The notes below the pieces were generated by a model that saw only the letters and a list, made by a program, of their open reading frames with translations, was not told where the DNA came from and ran no database searches. A stretch of 64,000 bases of DNA from DTLC01 sp964555645. Lineage in GTDB: Bacteria; Verrucomicrobiota; Verrucomicrobiia; Limisphaerales; DTLC01. Shown in pieces: positions 10,651 through 23,056 of this stretch (positions are counted from its first letter, which is position 1; every line of letters begins with the position of its first letter). The position numbers and the translations under genes are program-made. The stretch is from assembly GCA_964555645.1 (NCBI GenBank), contig CAZKTA010000001.1:248001-312000 (forward strand), read 5' to 3'.

Positions 10651-10827
10651 GTGCCAGACCGGCAGTGACTTTACAGCCCAATGTTGGAGTCGTCAACTTT
10701 TCAGTTGAAAAACTAATTTTCGTGCTTAGTAAACCTTTGCAGCTGCACGGTTCAGCTTTGCTTGTGTTCCCAGCTTTGGAGCGTACCAACCGTTGTGTTT
10801 AGTAGCGCTTTTCGCGCAAAATTGCCT

Positions 10828-10842
10828 TGGCACAGTGTTTGC
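10828..10842 (+). promoter_or_regulatory. Putative sigma-54 (RpoN) promoter upstream of the ACT-domain gene
   Basis: The sequence TGGCAC-N5-TTGC starts at 10828, with the conserved GG (10829-10830) and GC (10841-10842) exactly 12 bases apart, as in the -24/-12 consensus. Transcription would start near 10853, about 50 bases before the ATG at 10902. Sigma-54 promoters often serve nitrogen genes, which fits the neighbouring car and glt genes. No enhancer-binding protein gene is in the window. Confidence 0.6.
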
Positions 10843-10901
10843 CTCTGGCATAAGGTGGATCTGGCCGGTGGCATTTTACGGCAAAAAACCAAACTGGAGA
10901 T

Positions 10902-11297
10902 ATGCACATCACCAAACAAATAGCCATCTTTTTGGACAATCGCCCGGGTACACTTGCGCGTGTGTGTGACGTTCTTGCCAAGGCGGGCATTAACATTCAC
11001 GCAATTTGCAGCACTGACACAGTTGATTACTCGGTTGTACGTATGGTTGTCAGTGATTACAGCAAGGCACTTGACGTGTTCGAAGAACACAACACGCTCG
11101 TTGTTGAAGACGACGTGCTTATGATCGAATGTACGAACAAGCCCGGTACGTTAGGCAAAATTGCACATAAGCTTGCCGAGGCGAACGTCAACATAGAATA
11201 CTGCTATTCAGCCACTAGTCCACGCCAGAAGAGAGGGCTGATCATATTGCGTGTTTCCGACGTTAAAAAGGCACTCAAGGTATTGAATACCTGGTGA
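10902..11297 (+). CDS. Tandem ACT-domain protein, probable amino-acid-responsive regulator
   Basis: 131 residues consisting only of two ACT domains (about 3-65 and 70-131). Each opens with a hydrophobic strand and the N/K-R/K-P-G-T-L turn typical of the ligand-binding face, so it should bind amino acids as a dimer. There is no DNA-binding or enzymatic domain. It resembles stand-alone ACT proteins annotated as amino-acid-binding; the ligand is unknown. A GGAG ribosome binding site sits at 10893-10896, and a sigma-54-type promoter lies ~60 bases upstream. The position between carAB and gltBD suggests a role in glutamine/glutamate balance, which is inference. Confidence 0.87.
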   Translation: MHITKQIAIFLDNRPGTLARVCDVLAKAGINIHAICSTDTVDYSVVRMVVSDYSKALDVFEEHNTLVVEDDVLMIECTNKPGTLGKIAHKLAEANVNIEYCYSATSPRQKRGLIILRVSDVKKALKVLNTW

Positions 11298-11960
11298 CAC
11301 ATCAGCCGCTGTTGCCTGTTGGTTGTTTCGCCTTTGACAATCCGGACAAAGCAGCTTAGACGGAAACAGATGGATTGGGCGTTGTTTATCTATTTATCGG
11401 CCAAAGAGAGAGTTGTGTGCTGCGTGTCTAAGGCGACTGAGACGGCTATTGACACAACCGCTCAAGGGCAGGGTGGATAGCTTGGTTAGAGTTGTTGCGG
11501 TTTTGTGGACAAAAAATCGTACCGGCTATATCAATAGCCGTTAGCTGATAATTTTGCTCGCATCAACCCTGTGTGTTCGCCTGCGTTTTAAGCCTAAGCA
11601 GGTGCCAAATGGTTGTTATTCATTTCGAACAGTGGCCGCAAGAGAATACAAACAACAAGAATAACAGGCATTTAGCGACCTTTGCGTTTTTTGCGGTCTA
11701 CAGCGGCTACAGGATTTTTTGAAAGTGCTCTGGTTGCATGATGCAACTTGGCCGATTCCAAAATTGTTACATCACTTTACCTGGTTTTGTGGATTTTCAG
11801 CGGCAGGCTGCATCTTTGTATGGTTGTGTTTCGCGTATGCGAGGCCGCAACAGTGTCGCATTAACGTGAATTCAGGTTACAATTTATGCTGGCACGAAAG
11901 AAAAAACTTGCAACCGGTGCGCATTTGAACTATTTATGGTCAGTGTAAGTTTTGCTACAC
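11298..11960. other. Long non-coding leader region before gltB
   Basis: About 660 bases without a convincing protein frame; short open frames here have neither homology nor consistent codon use. It contains one perfect 7-base palindrome, CGGCTAT/ATAGCCG with a 4-base loop, at 11523-11540, with no following T run, so it could be an operator. A lone TGGCACG at 11890-11896 has no correctly spaced -12 element. A TACAAT hexamer at about 11879-11884 has no good -35. The gltB promoter and any nitrogen-control sites should lie here. Confidence 0.4.
11523..11540. repeat. Perfect 7-bp inverted repeat (possible operator)
   Basis: CGGCTAT-ATCA-ATAGCCG, about 420 bases upstream of gltB and 225 bases after the ACT-domain gene. 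The dyad is the right size for a dimeric repressor or activator site. It lacks a T tract, so it is not a typical terminator. Confidence 0.35.
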
Positions 11961-14900
11961 ATGACAGCGCAAGCCAAACAGACTGAGCAAAGTATCGAGC
12001 GCGGGTCGGAGTTGGTGTTGCCGCAGCGCCGGTACGGGTTGTATGACGCGGCTTTTGAGCACGAAAGCTGCGGGGTTGGGTTTGTTGTAAACATTAAAGG
12101 AGTTGCTTCGCACGAAATTGTTCAGCAGGCACTGTGTGTCTTAAGCAACCTACAGCACCGCGGCGCGCTTACCGAACCAAATACCGGTGACGGCGCAGGC
12201 GTTCTGGTCCAGGTGCCGCATGAGTTTCTCAAGCAAGCATGCGCAAGCATCGGCATTCAACTTCCGCAACCGGGCCAGTACGGTGTTGGTATGGTGTTTT
12301 TGCCTACGGACCCGATTGCGCGTTACAAATGCGAGGAAATTTTTGAAGAGGTCTTAGAGGCCGAAGGTTTAGGACTGCTTGGCTGGCGCACAGTGCCGAC
12401 CGAACATGGCACACTTGGTCAGGGCGCAGTTGCAGGCGAGCCGATTGTGCGGCAGGTGTTCATTGCCAAACCGGCTGAGTTGAGCGATCAGGTTGCGTTC
12501 GAGCGCAAACTTTACGTTGTGCGTAGGCTTGTAGAACGTGGCGTGCATGCGCTTGGGCTCAGGCCGAAGGATAAGTTTTATGTCTGCAGCCTTTCCTCGC
12601 GCACACTTGTTTACAAAGGGATGCTTACCCCCGAGCAGGTCGCAAAATATTATCCCGATCTGTTGAACCACACCTTTGCCAGCGCACTTGCGGTGGTGCA
12701 TTCGCGTTTTAGTACAAACACGTTTCCGAGCTGGGAACGCGCGCATCCGTATCGGTACCTGGTGCACAATGGTGAGATAAACACACTTCGGGGTAACGTT
12801 AACTGGTTCAAGACGCGCCAGGCGGTGCTTGAGTCGGACGTCTTTGGCGCGGACCTGAAGAAGCTTTTCCCGATCATAGACGAAACCGGCAGCGACTCGG
12901 CCATGCTCGACAACGTGGTGGAGTTTCTGACCTTGGCAGGCCGACCATTGCCGGAGGCAATCATGATGCTGATCCCGGAGCCATGGGAAAACGCGCCAGA
13001 AATGAATCCCGACAAGCGCGCGTTTTACGAATATCACTCGTGCTTGCAGGAACCGTGGGACGGCCCGGCATCGATTGTGTTTACCGACGGCGTATGTGTG
13101 GGGGCGGTCCTGGATCGGAACGGGCTGCGGCCGTCCCGGTACTACGTTACCGCCGATGACCGCGTCATTTTGGGAAGTGAAGTTGGCGTGTTAGACGTGC
13201 CGCCCGAGCTCATAGTGCGCAAGGGCCGGCTGCAACCGGGCCAGATGTTGCTGATTGACACCGCTGCGGGTCGTATTGTGCCGGACGAAGAATTGAAAGC
13301 GAACGCCGCCGCACGCCGTCCATACCGTGCTTGGGTTGAGCGAGGCATCATCCCGTTTGAACAGTTGCCTGCTGTGTCGGTTACCAAGTCGGTTGGTAAT
13401 TTGCCGCTTGTGCAGCGACAGCGTGCTTTCGGTTACACGTATGAAGACTTACGGTTCATCATCGGGCCAATGGCAACCGAGGGTGTGCAGCCTGTAGGCT
13501 CGATGGGCAATGACACGCCCTTGGCAGTGTTGTCGAACAAACCGCAATTGCTTTACAACTACTTCAAGCAACTATTCGCGCAGGTCACTAACCCGCCTAT
13601 TGATCCGATTCGCGAAGAAATTGTTACTTCGACAATCACAATGCTTGGTTCAGAGGGGAACATGCTCCAACCTGGTCCGGACCACTGCCGCATGATCAAA
13701 CTAAAACATCCGATTTTACGTGACGAAGAGCTTGAAAAACTGCGGCATCTGGATCGGCCTGGGTTTAAATCTGTGACGCTGCCGATGCTTTTCAGGACTG
13801 ATGCAGGACCGGCCGGCTTGAAGAAGGCTTTGGACGAGCTGTTGGCTGCTGCAGACAGGGCAATTGCTGACGGCACAAACATCTTGATCTTGTCAGATCG
13901 AAGGATCGATGCCCACAACGCTGCGATTCCCGCACTGCTCGCTGTAGGCGCGTTGCATCATCACTTGATCCGCAAGGGCACGCGTACTAAGGTGGGTATA
14001 GTGCTAGAGTCTGGTGAACCGCGTGAGGTGCACCATTTCGCGTTGTTGATCGGGTACGGTTGCACTGCCATAAACCCGTACCTTGTGTTTGAAACCTTGG
14101 AGGACATGCTCAAGCGTGGGTTGATCACCGGGATGGATCTTAGCACTGCGATCGACAACTATATTAAAGCGGCTGTCAAGGGGGTGGTAAAAACCATGGC
14201 GAAGATGGGCATTTCCACCATCCAAAGCTATCGCGGCGCGCAGATTTTCGAGGCAATCGGATTGGACCACAGTGTTATCGACGAGTATTTCACTGGCACA
14301 GTCTCGCGCCTTGACGGTGTGGAGCTAGACGTGCTTGCCAAAGAAGCCTTGGCTCGCCATAGATCTGCGTTCTCGGAAACGGGTGAGCAGGTCGATACAC
14401 TCGATTCGGGCGGTCAGTACCAATGGCGTGCGGACGGGGAATTTCACCTGTTCAATCCTGCCACAATTCACAAGCTGCAAGTTGCATGTCGCAACAACGA
14501 CTACGCTGTTTATAAAGAATTCGCTGCGCTAGTCAACGACCAGAGCAAGCACCTGTGTACTTTGCGTGGGCTTTTAGATTTCAAATTTGCGCGAGAACAG
14601 TCTGCACATGAGGAAGCCGAGGCGGGTTGGCTCAGGCACCAGCCCAAGCAGCATGCTCCGTTGCGCCCTGTTCCAATTGAGGAGGTTGAGCCGGTTGAGC
14701 AAATCGTAAAACGGTTTAAGACCGGTGCAATGAGCTACGGTTCTATCAGCCAAGAAGCCCATGAAGCGCTTGCGATTGCAATGAACCGGCTCGGTGGCAA
14801 GAGCAACACGGGTGAGGGTGGTGAAGACCCCGCGCGCTATGTATGGACAAATGAACGTGGCGACTCAAAGAACAGCGCAATAAAACAGGTTGCCTCGGGT

Positions 14901-16673
14901 AGATTCGGTGTGACCAGTCATTATCTTGTCAACGCCAAAGAACTGCAGATCAAAATTGCACAAGGCGCTAAACCGGGTGAAGGCGGTGAACTACCTGGCC
15001 GCAAGGTGTACCCTTGGATTGCGAAGACAAGACACACAACCCCCGGCGTTGGCTTGATCTCGCCTCCGCCCCACCACGACATATACTCGATAGAAGACCT
15101 GGCGGAGCTGATCTATGATTTGCGTTGCGCAAACCGCGCTGCCAGGATCAGTGTCAAGCTTGTTGCTGAAGTAGGGGTTGGCACGGTCGCGGCCGGTGTA
15201 GCCAAGGCTGGTGCAGACGTGATTCTCATAAGCGGCCATGACGGCGGTACAGGCGCGTCTCCGTGGTCTTCGATCAAGCATGCGGGCATCCCGTGGGAAC
15301 TCGGACTTGCTGAGACGCACCAAACCCTTGTGCTGAACAACCTGCGGAATCGTGTTCGGCTCGAGGTTGACGGGCAGCTCCGCACCGGTAGGGATGTTGC
15401 AATTGCTGCGTTGCTTGGAGCTGAAGAGTTTGGTTTTGCAACTGCGCCTTTGGTGGTGCTGGGGTGCGTAATGATGCGTGAGTGCCATACCAACATGTGC
15501 CCGGTGGGCATAGCCACACAAGACGAACGGTTGCGGAAGCGGTTCAGGGGTAGCCCAGAGCATGTAGTTAACTACATGCGGTTTGTTGCGCAGGAGTTGC
15601 GTGAGATCATGGCGCGGCTCGGCTTTCGTACTCTCAACGAGATGATCGGAAGAACCGACCTGCTTTATGTACGGCGCGATATTTCGCATTGGAAGGCGGG
15701 TTCGCTCGACTTGTCGGTGATTTTGCAGCAGCCGCAAGCGAGTCTAGAGTTTGTGCCCGGGCCGGAACCTTTGCACATCGAGTCGCTTGCGAACACGCTC
15801 GACATGACCCGGCTGTTGAAGATTTGCGAACGCGCAATTGAGCATGGCGAGCGTATTTATGCCGAGCTGCCCATTCGCAACGTGCACAGGGCACTGGGCA
15901 CGATTGTTGGTAGCGATGTAACCAAAAAATGGGGGCCAGCAGGGTTACCCGATGACACCGTTCATCTCAAGTTCATTGGTAGCGCCGGGCAAAGCTTTGG
16001 CGCGTTCGTGCCGCGCGGTGTAACACTCGAGCTTGAGGGGGATGCAAATGATTACATCGGCAAGGGCTTGAGTGGCGGCAGGATAGTCGTTTATCCGCCG
16101 GCGGGGTCGCGATTTGCCCCGGAAGAAAACATCATAATTGGTAATGTGGCGCTCTATGGGGCGACAGCCGGCGAGCTGTTTGCTTGCGGTGTTGCAGGGG
16201 AACGCTTTGCAGTCCGCAACAGCGGTGCAAACGCAGTTGTCGAAGGCGTAGGCGACCACGGCTGCGAATACATGACTGGGGGGCGTGTAGTTGTGTTGGG
16301 ACGTACTGGCCGGAATTTTGCAGCTGGGATGTCTGGCGGCATCGCCTATGTGTTGGACGAGACGGGCGAGTTCCCCACGCGGTGCAACAGGCAGATGGTT
16401 GAGCTGGAACAGCTCACAGATCCGAATGAAACCGAGGAGGTCTGGAAGCTGATTCAGCGTTATCATACGTACACCGGCAGTGCGCGTGCAGCTACGGTGT
16501 TGGCGCAATGGAACCGCTACGTGCCTTTGTTTGTGAAGGTGATGCCGAGAGACTACAAGCGCATGCTCCGCGCAATCGAGAATGCGACAAAGCGCGGGCT
16601 TGGCGGTGAAGCGGCTGTGCTTGCCGCGTTCGAGGAAAATGCCCGTGACCTTGCTCGCATAGGCGGCGGTTAA
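11961..16673 (+). CDS. gltB: Glutamate synthase (NADPH) large subunit
   Basis: 1570 residues from ATG 11961 (an in-frame TTG lies three codons earlier). The N-terminal Ntn-type glutaminase domain has its nucleophile Cys at residue 37 (E-S-C-G-V-G-F), to be exposed by removal of the propeptide. The central and FMN-binding (beta/alpha)8 domain follows; it contains the 3Fe-4S ligands C-x5-C-x4-C ([13 protein letters not shown]) near base 15480. The C-terminal beta-helix (GXGXG) domain is rich in Gly. It converts glutamine and 2-oxoglutarate to two glutamates using electrons from GltD. It is separated from gltD by a 150-base MITE-like palindrome. Confidence 0.98.
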   Translation: MTAQAKQTEQSIERGSELVLPQRRYGLYDAAFEHESCGVGFVVNIKGVASHEIVQQALCVLSNLQHRGALTEPNTGDGAGVLVQVPHEFLKQACASIGIQLPQPGQYGVGMVFLPTDPIARYKCEEIFEEVLEAEGLGLLGWRTVPTEHGTLGQGAVAGEPIVRQVFIAKPAELSDQVAFERKLYVVRRLVERGVHALGLRPKDKFYVCSLSSRTLVYKGMLTPEQVAKYYPDLLNHTFASALAVVHSRFSTNTFPSWERAHPYRYLVHNGEINTLRGNVNWFKTRQAVLESDVFGADLKKLFPIIDETGSDSAMLDNVVEFLTLAGRPLPEAIMMLIPEPWENAPEMNPDKRAFYEYHSCLQEPWDGPASIVFTDGVCVGAVLDRNGLRPSRYYVTADDRVILGSEVGVLDVPPELIVRKGRLQPGQMLLIDTAAGRIVPDEELKANAAARRPYRAWVERGIIPFEQLPAVSVTKSVGNLPLVQRQRAFGYTYEDLRFIIGPMATEGVQPVGSMGNDTPLAVLSNKPQLLYNYFKQLFAQVTNPPIDPIREEIVTSTITMLGSEGNMLQPGPDHCRMIKLKHPILRDEELEKLRHLDRPGFKSVTLPMLFRTDAGPAGLKKALDELLAAADRAIADGTNILILSDRRIDAHNAAIPALLAVGALHHHLIRKGTRTKVGIVLESGEPREVHHFALLIGYGCTAINPYLVFETLEDMLKRGLITGMDLSTAIDNYIKAAVKGVVKTMAKMGISTIQSYRGAQIFEAIGLDHSVIDEYFTGTVSRLDGVELDVLAKEALARHRSAFSETGEQVDTLDSGGQYQWRADGEFHLFNPATIHKLQVACRNNDYAVYKEFAALVNDQSKHLCTLRGLLDFKFAREQSAHEEAEAGWLRHQPKQHAPLRPVPIEEVEPVEQIVKRFKTGAMSYGSISQEAHEALAIAMNRLGGKSNTGEGGEDPARYVWTNERGDSKNSAIKQVASGRFGVTSHYLVNAKELQIKIAQGAKPGEGGELPGRKVYPWIAKTRHTTPGVGLISPPPHHDIYSIEDLAELIYDLRCANRAARISVKLVAEVGVGTVAAGVAKAGADVILISGHDGGTGASPWSSIKHAGIPWELGLAETHQTLVLNNLRNRVRLEVDGQLRTGRDVAIAALLGAEEFGFATAPLVVLGCVMMRECHTNMCPVGIATQDERLRKRFRGSPEHVVNYMRFVAQELREIMARLGFRTLNEMIGRTDLLYVRRDISHWKAGSLDLSVILQQPQASLEFVPGPEPLHIESLANTLDMTRLLKICERAIEHGERIYAELPIRNVHRALGTIVGSDVTKKWGPAGLPDDTVHLKFIGSAGQSFGAFVPRGVTLELEGDANDYIGKGLSGGRIVVYPPAGSRFAPEENIIIGNVALYGATAGELFACGVAGERFAVRNSGANAVVEGVGDHGCEYMTGGRVVVLGRTGRNFAAGMSGGIAYVLDETGEFPTRCNRQMVELEQLTDPNETEEVWKLIQRYHTYTGSARAATVLAQWNRYVPLFVKVMPRDYKRMLRAIENATKRGLGGEAAVLAAFEENARDLARIGGG

Positions 16674-16675
16674 CG

Positions 16676-16816
16676 AAAAATTCCAAATCGTAAGCTCGAA
16701 ATCCGAAACAAAACCAAATGCAAAAATTCAGATGTCAAACACGTTCAATAGCACGAGTTTCAAGATGTGGATTTAGAGCATTTCGATTTGTTTTGTGCTT
16801 CGGATTTCGGATTTGT
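16676..16816. repeat. MITE-like imperfect palindrome between gltB and gltD
   Basis: The 150 bases between gltB and gltD are A/T-rich and unlike their surroundings. The left side (about 16681-16721, with CGAAATCCGAAACAAAACC and AAATGC) is the imperfect reverse complement of the right side (about 16778-16816, with GCATTTCGATTTGTTTTG and CGGATTTCGGATTTG). The whole can fold into one long hairpin. From memory, very similar GAAATCCGAA-rich palindromes are scattered through intergenic regions of Planctomycetota and Verrucomicrobiota, often miscalled as small ORFs. There is no transposase here. Confidence 0.6.
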
Positions 16817-16824
16817 AAATAGCC

Positions 16825-18306
16825 ATGGGTAAACCAACAGGATTCATTGAGTACGAGCGGACCGAGTTGCCCGAGCGCGACGCGCGCGAGCGCGTGCGTG
16901 ACTGGCACGAGTTCAGCCTGCATTTGCCAGAGGAACGGTTGCGTGAGCAAGCGGCGCGCTGCATGGATTGTGGCACGCCGTTTTGTCACACTGGCATTTT
17001 ACTTGCAGGTGCGGCTAGCGGTTGTCCGCTCAACAACCTTATCCCGGAGTGGAACGATCTTGTTTACCGCGGTCTTTGGCGAGAAGCGCTCGAGCGGCTA
17101 CACAAGACAAATGATTTCCCTGAGGTGACAGGTCGGGTTTGTCCTGCCCCATGCGAAGGCTCGTGTGTTTTGGGGATCAATAATCCGGCTGTGACGATTA
17201 AAAACATCGAGTGCTCTATCATCAATAAGGCGTTGGAAGAAGGCTGGGTTGTGCCGCAACCGCCAGCTCAACGCACTGGTAAAGCAGTTGCTGTGGTGGG
17301 CTCAGGCCCCGCTGGCCTTGCTGCAGCCGCACGGCTTAACCGCGCAGGACATTTCGTCACAGTGTTCGAACGCGCAGACCGGCCAGGCGGCTTGTTAATG
17401 TACGGCATACCCAACATGAAACTTGACAAGCAACTTGTGTTGCGCAGGGTCAAACTCCTGGAAGCTGAAGGCGTTCAGTTTGTGTGCAATACAGATGTTG
17501 GCAGGCATTATCCAATTAACAAGCTGCTTAAGGAATTTCACGCGGTTATACTTGCGATTGGTGCTTCAAGACCGCGGGACCTAGACATCGAAGGCAGACA
17601 CCTCGTTGGTGTGCATTTTGCAATGGAATTTCTGACTGCGGCAACGAAAAACCTGTTGGACAATGGAAAAGCCAACGAGTCGCTGTGTGCGACCGGTAAG
17701 GACGTGGTTGTCATCGGTGGGGGTGATACAGGAACCGACTGTGTTGCCACAGCACTTCGGCAGGGTTGCAAGAGCGTGGTTCAACTGGAAATTTTGCCGC
17801 AGCCGCCTGAAAAACGTTTGCCAAACAACCCATGGCCCGAGTGGCCCCGTGTGTACAGGCTCGATTACGGACATGAAGAAGTTGTTGAGCTGTGTGGCAC
17901 CGACCCGCGCATTTTCGAATCAACCGCTACGAAGTTCGAGAGCGACAATGCAGGCCGAGTTAAAGCTGTGCATGCAGTGCGTGTTAGATGGGAACGTGAT
18001 GCAAACAACCGCCCTGTGCCGAGGCCCGTGCCCGGCACAGAGCGGGTTATACCCGCGCAGCTTGTGTTATTGGCGTTAGGGTTCCTTGGTCCTGAACAAT
18101 CGTTGCTGGATGCGCTTAGGCTCGAACGCGACACGCGTTCCAACATTTACACTGCTAACGAAAGTTATGCAACGAACATACCCGGTGTGTTTGCCTGCGG
18201 CGACTGCCGCCGCGGTCAGAGCCTTGTAGTATGGGCGCTACGCGAGGGCCGTGACGCAGCCTACCAGTGCCACAGATATTTGATGGGCGAACAGGGTCAT
18301 TGGTGA
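16825..18306 (+). CDS. gltD: Glutamate synthase (NADPH) small subunit
   Basis: 493 residues. The N-terminal part carries two groups of iron-sulfur cysteines: C46, C49, C54 and C67 (C-M-D-C-G-T-P-F-C), and C106, C110, C114 and C130 (C-P-A-P-C-E-G-S-C). The FAD-binding fold begins with [10 protein letters not shown] at ~157, and an NADPH-binding fold with [10 protein letters not shown] near base 17715. It passes electrons from NADPH to GltB. It follows gltB in the same direction with a 150-base palindromic spacer, so its transcription could come from gltB or from a promoter in the spacer. Confidence 0.97.
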   Translation: MGKPTGFIEYERTELPERDARERVRDWHEFSLHLPEERLREQAARCMDCGTPFCHTGILLAGAASGCPLNNLIPEWNDLVYRGLWREALERLHKTNDFPEVTGRVCPAPCEGSCVLGINNPAVTIKNIECSIINKALEEGWVVPQPPAQRTGKAVAVVGSGPAGLAAAARLNRAGHFVTVFERADRPGGLLMYGIPNMKLDKQLVLRRVKLLEAEGVQFVCNTDVGRHYPINKLLKEFHAVILAIGASRPRDLDIEGRHLVGVHFAMEFLTAATKNLLDNGKANESLCATGKDVVVIGGGDTGTDCVATALRQGCKSVVQLEILPQPPEKRLPNNPWPEWPRVYRLDYGHEEVVELCGTDPRIFESTATKFESDNAGRVKAVHAVRVRWERDANNRPVPRPVPGTERVIPAQLVLLALGFLGPEQSLLDALRLERDTRSNIYTANESYATNIPGVFACGDCRRGQSLVVWALREGRDAAYQCHRYLMGEQGHW

Positions 18307-18628
18307 ATCGTCTTTTTTAACCGCTCAAGTTTGCAGACCGCATAGATGCCGAAGGCGCTGGACGGGGCCATTTGTGTATTTGGCATACAGTATCCGCGGG
18401 TAGTTAATACAAGCGCAGTTTTGTTGTGCTGCAGCAAACATGTCTTGGTACTTATATAAGGGGGACGTATTTGGTACCGCTTTAATGCCTAACTCAGATT
18501 GGCTGTTTATTGGGAATTAGCTTTGTCCCTACTTTAGTTGGGGTACAATTTTATTTACGCCAGTGGCTCGCATAGTGGGACATTTCGTCCAATAACAACG
18601 ATTTCAAGCCCGTATCATTTGTTTGCGT
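18307..18628. other. Non-coding gap between the convergent gltD and KaiC-PPDK genes
   Basis: About 320 bases, A/T-rich in its second half. No protein-like frame, no tRNA and no strong hairpin with a T tract was found. It presumably contains the terminators of both convergent genes. Confidence 0.4.
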
Positions 18629-21211
18629 CTAACTGTGTTCAGTGCGGTAGCAGACGGCAAGTTGTTTCATTGAATCTGCGTGCAGGTGCAGGTTGGGTGG
18701 GTCAATAACAATTAGCACGTTCGAAAGCCCAGCGGCTGAGGGCAAGAGCGACGCGAGCAGATTTGGGTGTTCCTTCAACAAGCTTTCGTTCAGCAGGTGT
18801 CCGGGCCGGCCAGGCGTGACTGCAAGGTAAAGCATATCAGCCTCGACAATGTCGTTGAAGAAGTGCGTGCCCAGTGAGACGTCCGGCACGAGGCCTTCGT
18901 GCATGATGCCCAGTTCGCATAACACCGTGACAGTGCTGATTTCTGCGAAAGTCACTGGCACGCCAAGTGCAGCCATGGATGTGCCCCACCTGCCTGGTCC
19001 AGCCAGCATAATTGTACGCGATGTGCGCGGTGTGTCGAGGTGAGTGAGCTGACCAATAGCACGGGCAACTGCTGCGCGGTCACTCATGCGCAGTTGGCTG
19101 TAGGCAGATGGCACAACGTAAACGAGTCGGTCAATTCGTACGGCAAGGCTTTGGCCGATGATGGGACCGCGCGTTTGAAATAGCACAGCGTTGGGCTGCA
19201 GGTGGGTCGGCGGCGCGATACGGGTACCTGCACCGGTGATTTTGGCTTGGAACGGCCTGCATTGGAGCAGGTTAATCCGGTACTGGCCGTTGGGGGTGAA
19301 ATTCACGGTAAATTCGATGTCAACCGGGTATTGATAAGCCTGCTGCAATGTCCGGCACAGCTCGCGCATTGTTGGGATGAAATCGGTGTTAGCGAATAGT
19401 TGGTCGAAGTTGATCTTGTTGGTGTGCCCAGATTGCGCTTCTGCATTGGGGGCGGTCAACAGCAGTTGAACATGCTGTGGCAGCAGGGGTTGGATTTCTT
19501 CGATGGGGCGACTGACGAGCGCGTTGGCGTTGAGATCGAGCACGTCAACGAACCGCTGTGTGTATGCGCGTCGGCGGGAGCTAGCGGTTTCGTGTTGTTT
19601 AGAGGGTGCGTTCAGCGCCACAAGACGTGTGTAATCGTCGCCGGTGCGTTCGACTGCGCGTGTGCCGAGGCCGATCACGAGTCGCAGCACACCCGCGTGC
19701 GGGTCAATGTCCTCATGCCAGACGAACGGGTTGAACGAGAACCCAACCCCAGCCATGTGTGGGAAGAACAGTTCACCCAGTTGCTCGCCTGAGACACGTT
19801 GCACAAGCAGCGCCATTTGTTCGTCCGAGTCTAGCAGGCCGCGCTCCTGACGGTATCTGAGGCTTTCCTCGCTCATAGCGCTGGCATAGACGGTCCGGAC
19901 TGCGTCTAAGAATGCGCGCAGGCGTTGCTCTGGGTTGCCCTGGTTGGCGAGGAACACGCTTTCGTATTTGCCTGCAAAAGCGTTGCCATAACTGTCTTCG
20001 AGCAGACTGCTCGAGCGGACAATCAGGGGCGCCTGGCCGAAGTATTCGAGCATTTCCATGAACTGGTGCTCGATGTATGGCGGGAACATGCCTTGAAAGA
20101 TTCTTTGGCGCGCTTCGGCAGCGCGTTCTAGGTACACGCTGAAATCTTTGTGTTTGCGGCGCAGCCACCAGCAGCCGTTTTGGACCAGGTAGGTGTAGAA
20201 CACGTCAGAGCCCACGTAGAACGAGTCGTGACTTTCGAGTTTTGCGTTCCAGCCAGAGTGCGACCGCTGCAGTATCGCGCGTGCGAGCAGCATGCCGAGG
20301 GTTTTACCACCGATCAACCCGGTGCCGACCATACGCTGCATGATGCCGACCAAGTCGGACAGTGTGAGATATTCTGTCACTAGCGCGGCCATGCGTTTGT
20401 CGCGTGTGGCGACCATATTGACGAGGCGGTCGAACATAGCCTGCGCTTCGAAGTTCGTGATTTGGCTTGCGCGCATGTCGTTTGCCAGTTGCTGCGCGCG
20501 GATGAATGTTTGCCCCCAAATACCAGGTCTGTGGATGGTAAATTCGAGCCACGGCTTGGGCAAACCGGCGAGGATGTCGGTGATTGTCGCGCTATTGGTG
20601 ACGGGCTTGAAATCGTCGCCTTCCCAACTATGTAGCATGTACATTGTAGGGGATGTGCGTTGCCACACTTTCATTGGGTGGATGAACAGTTGGTCATCTT
20701 TGCGGTAGATCTCAATGATGACCTGTGCAGTTTTAAAGATTGCGTCAGTGGCGTGGAACGAGTGCACATGTTTTTGCAGTGCAAAATATGCTATGGTCCG
20801 CAGCTCGAATAGGTACGGACATGTAATCATGAAAAAGTTGCCCAACATACGGTCGCTGAACCAGTCTGCGGCGAGGTCCGACAGGCAATCGAAAATGTAG
20901 TATGCGCCCTGGCCTGCTTGCTCGATCACATCTAGGATCGAGCTGAGGAACTTTTCGAAGCCTTCTTGAGGATTAAGCTGATGTATCGCTGCGCCACTGT
21001 CCGGGGTAATCAACGGCACATGGCGCGCGAACCGGAAGTATATGATGGGCTTGTTGAGGCGCTTGGCTTGGCTGATTAGCGGCCCCAGAAAAGGCCGGTA
21101 TTCCCGGATGCTATCTATTTCCCAAACGACGTTGTCTCCGGCACGCAGGCCTGACAGCACTTTGTCTAGCCCTGGTATCCCGGTGCTCAGTGGCTCGTTA
21201 ATGTCTTGCAT
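18629..21211 (-). CDS. KaiC/RadA-like domain fused to a PPDK-type ATP-grasp (PEP/pyruvate-binding-like protein)
   Basis: About 860 residues from ATG 21211; GTG 21220 is three codons earlier. The first ~230 residues start like KaiC (S-T-G-I-P-G-L-D-K-V-L) but have no Walker A G-x4-G-K-T, where D-N-V-V-W-E-I-D stands instead; a later Y-I-F-D-C-L-S-D-L resembles the Walker B strand. From ~285 a pyruvate,phosphate dikinase N-terminal domain appears: G-L-I-G-G-K-T-L-G-M, then V-R-S-S-S-L-L-E-D near base 20010. A tail with G-P-G-R-W-G-T-S follows. I see no phosphohistidine domain (G-G-x-T-S-H) and no PEP/pyruvate TIM barrel. The function is unknown; ATP-dependent phosphotransfer or a regulatory ATP sensor are guesses. 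Confidence 0.8.
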   Translation of the reverse strand: MQDINEPLSTGIPGLDKVLSGLRAGDNVVWEIDSIREYRPFLGPLISQAKRLNKPIIYFRFARHVPLITPDSGAAIHQLNPQEGFEKFLSSILDVIEQAGQGAYYIFDCLSDLAADWFSDRMLGNFFMITCPYLFELRTIAYFALQKHVHSFHATDAIFKTAQVIIEIYRKDDQLFIHPMKVWQRTSPTMYMLHSWEGDDFKPVTNSATITDILAGLPKPWLEFTIHRPGIWGQTFIRAQQLANDMRASQITNFEAQAMFDRLVNMVATRDKRMAALVTEYLTLSDLVGIMQRMVGTGLIGGKTLGMLLARAILQRSHSGWNAKLESHDSFYVGSDVFYTYLVQNGCWWLRRKHKDFSVYLERAAEARQRIFQGMFPPYIEHQFMEMLEYFGQAPLIVRSSSLLEDSYGNAFAGKYESVFLANQGNPEQRLRAFLDAVRTVYASAMSEESLRYRQERGLLDSDEQMALLVQRVSGEQLGELFFPHMAGVGFSFNPFVWHEDIDPHAGVLRLVIGLGTRAVERTGDDYTRLVALNAPSKQHETASSRRRAYTQRFVDVLDLNANALVSRPIEEIQPLLPQHVQLLLTAPNAEAQSGHTNKINFDQLFANTDFIPTMRELCRTLQQAYQYPVDIEFTVNFTPNGQYRINLLQCRPFQAKITGAGTRIAPPTHLQPNAVLFQTRGPIIGQSLAVRIDRLVYVVPSAYSQLRMSDRAAVARAIGQLTHLDTPRTSRTIMLAGPGRWGTSMAALGVPVTFAEISTVTVLCELGIMHEGLVPDVSLGTHFFNDIVEADMLYLAVTPGRPGHLLNESLLKEHPNLLASLLPSAAGLSNVLIVIDPPNLHLHADSMKQLAVCYRTEHS

Positions 21212-21220
21212 TTTTAGCAC

Positions 21221-21264
21221 AAAAATTTAACAGGCGCAGGCTTGGTCGCCAAGCGCTGCGCCTG
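21221..21264 (-). terminator. Strong hairpin after gdhA, directly ahead of the KaiC-PPDK gene
   Basis: CAGGCGCAGGCTTGG (21231-21245), loop TCG, then CCAAGCGCTGCGCCTG (21249-21264): 15 base pairs with one bulged G. On the minus strand it is followed by TTAAATTTTT, a plausible rho-independent terminator 27 bases after the gdhA stop. It ends only ~10-20 bases before the start of the next minus-strand gene, leaving no room for a promoter after it. Confidence 0.75.
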
Positions 21265-21290
21265 TGCAAGTTGGCTCGACTACAGTCTTT

Positions 21291-23056
<1,766 letters not shown>

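Noticed and set aside
11889..11914. TGGCACG upstream of gltB as a sigma-54 promoter
   Set aside because: The following TTGC is 12 rather than five bases away, so the -24/-12 spacing fails.
11719..11928. 69-residue plus-strand frame upstream of gltB
   Set aside because: No homology, no ribosome binding site, Trp/Cys/His-rich composition typical of a random frame.
16735..16989. 84-residue minus-strand frame covering the gltB-gltD spacer
   Set aside because: It is the translated MITE-like palindrome plus antisense gltD, a common false gene call.
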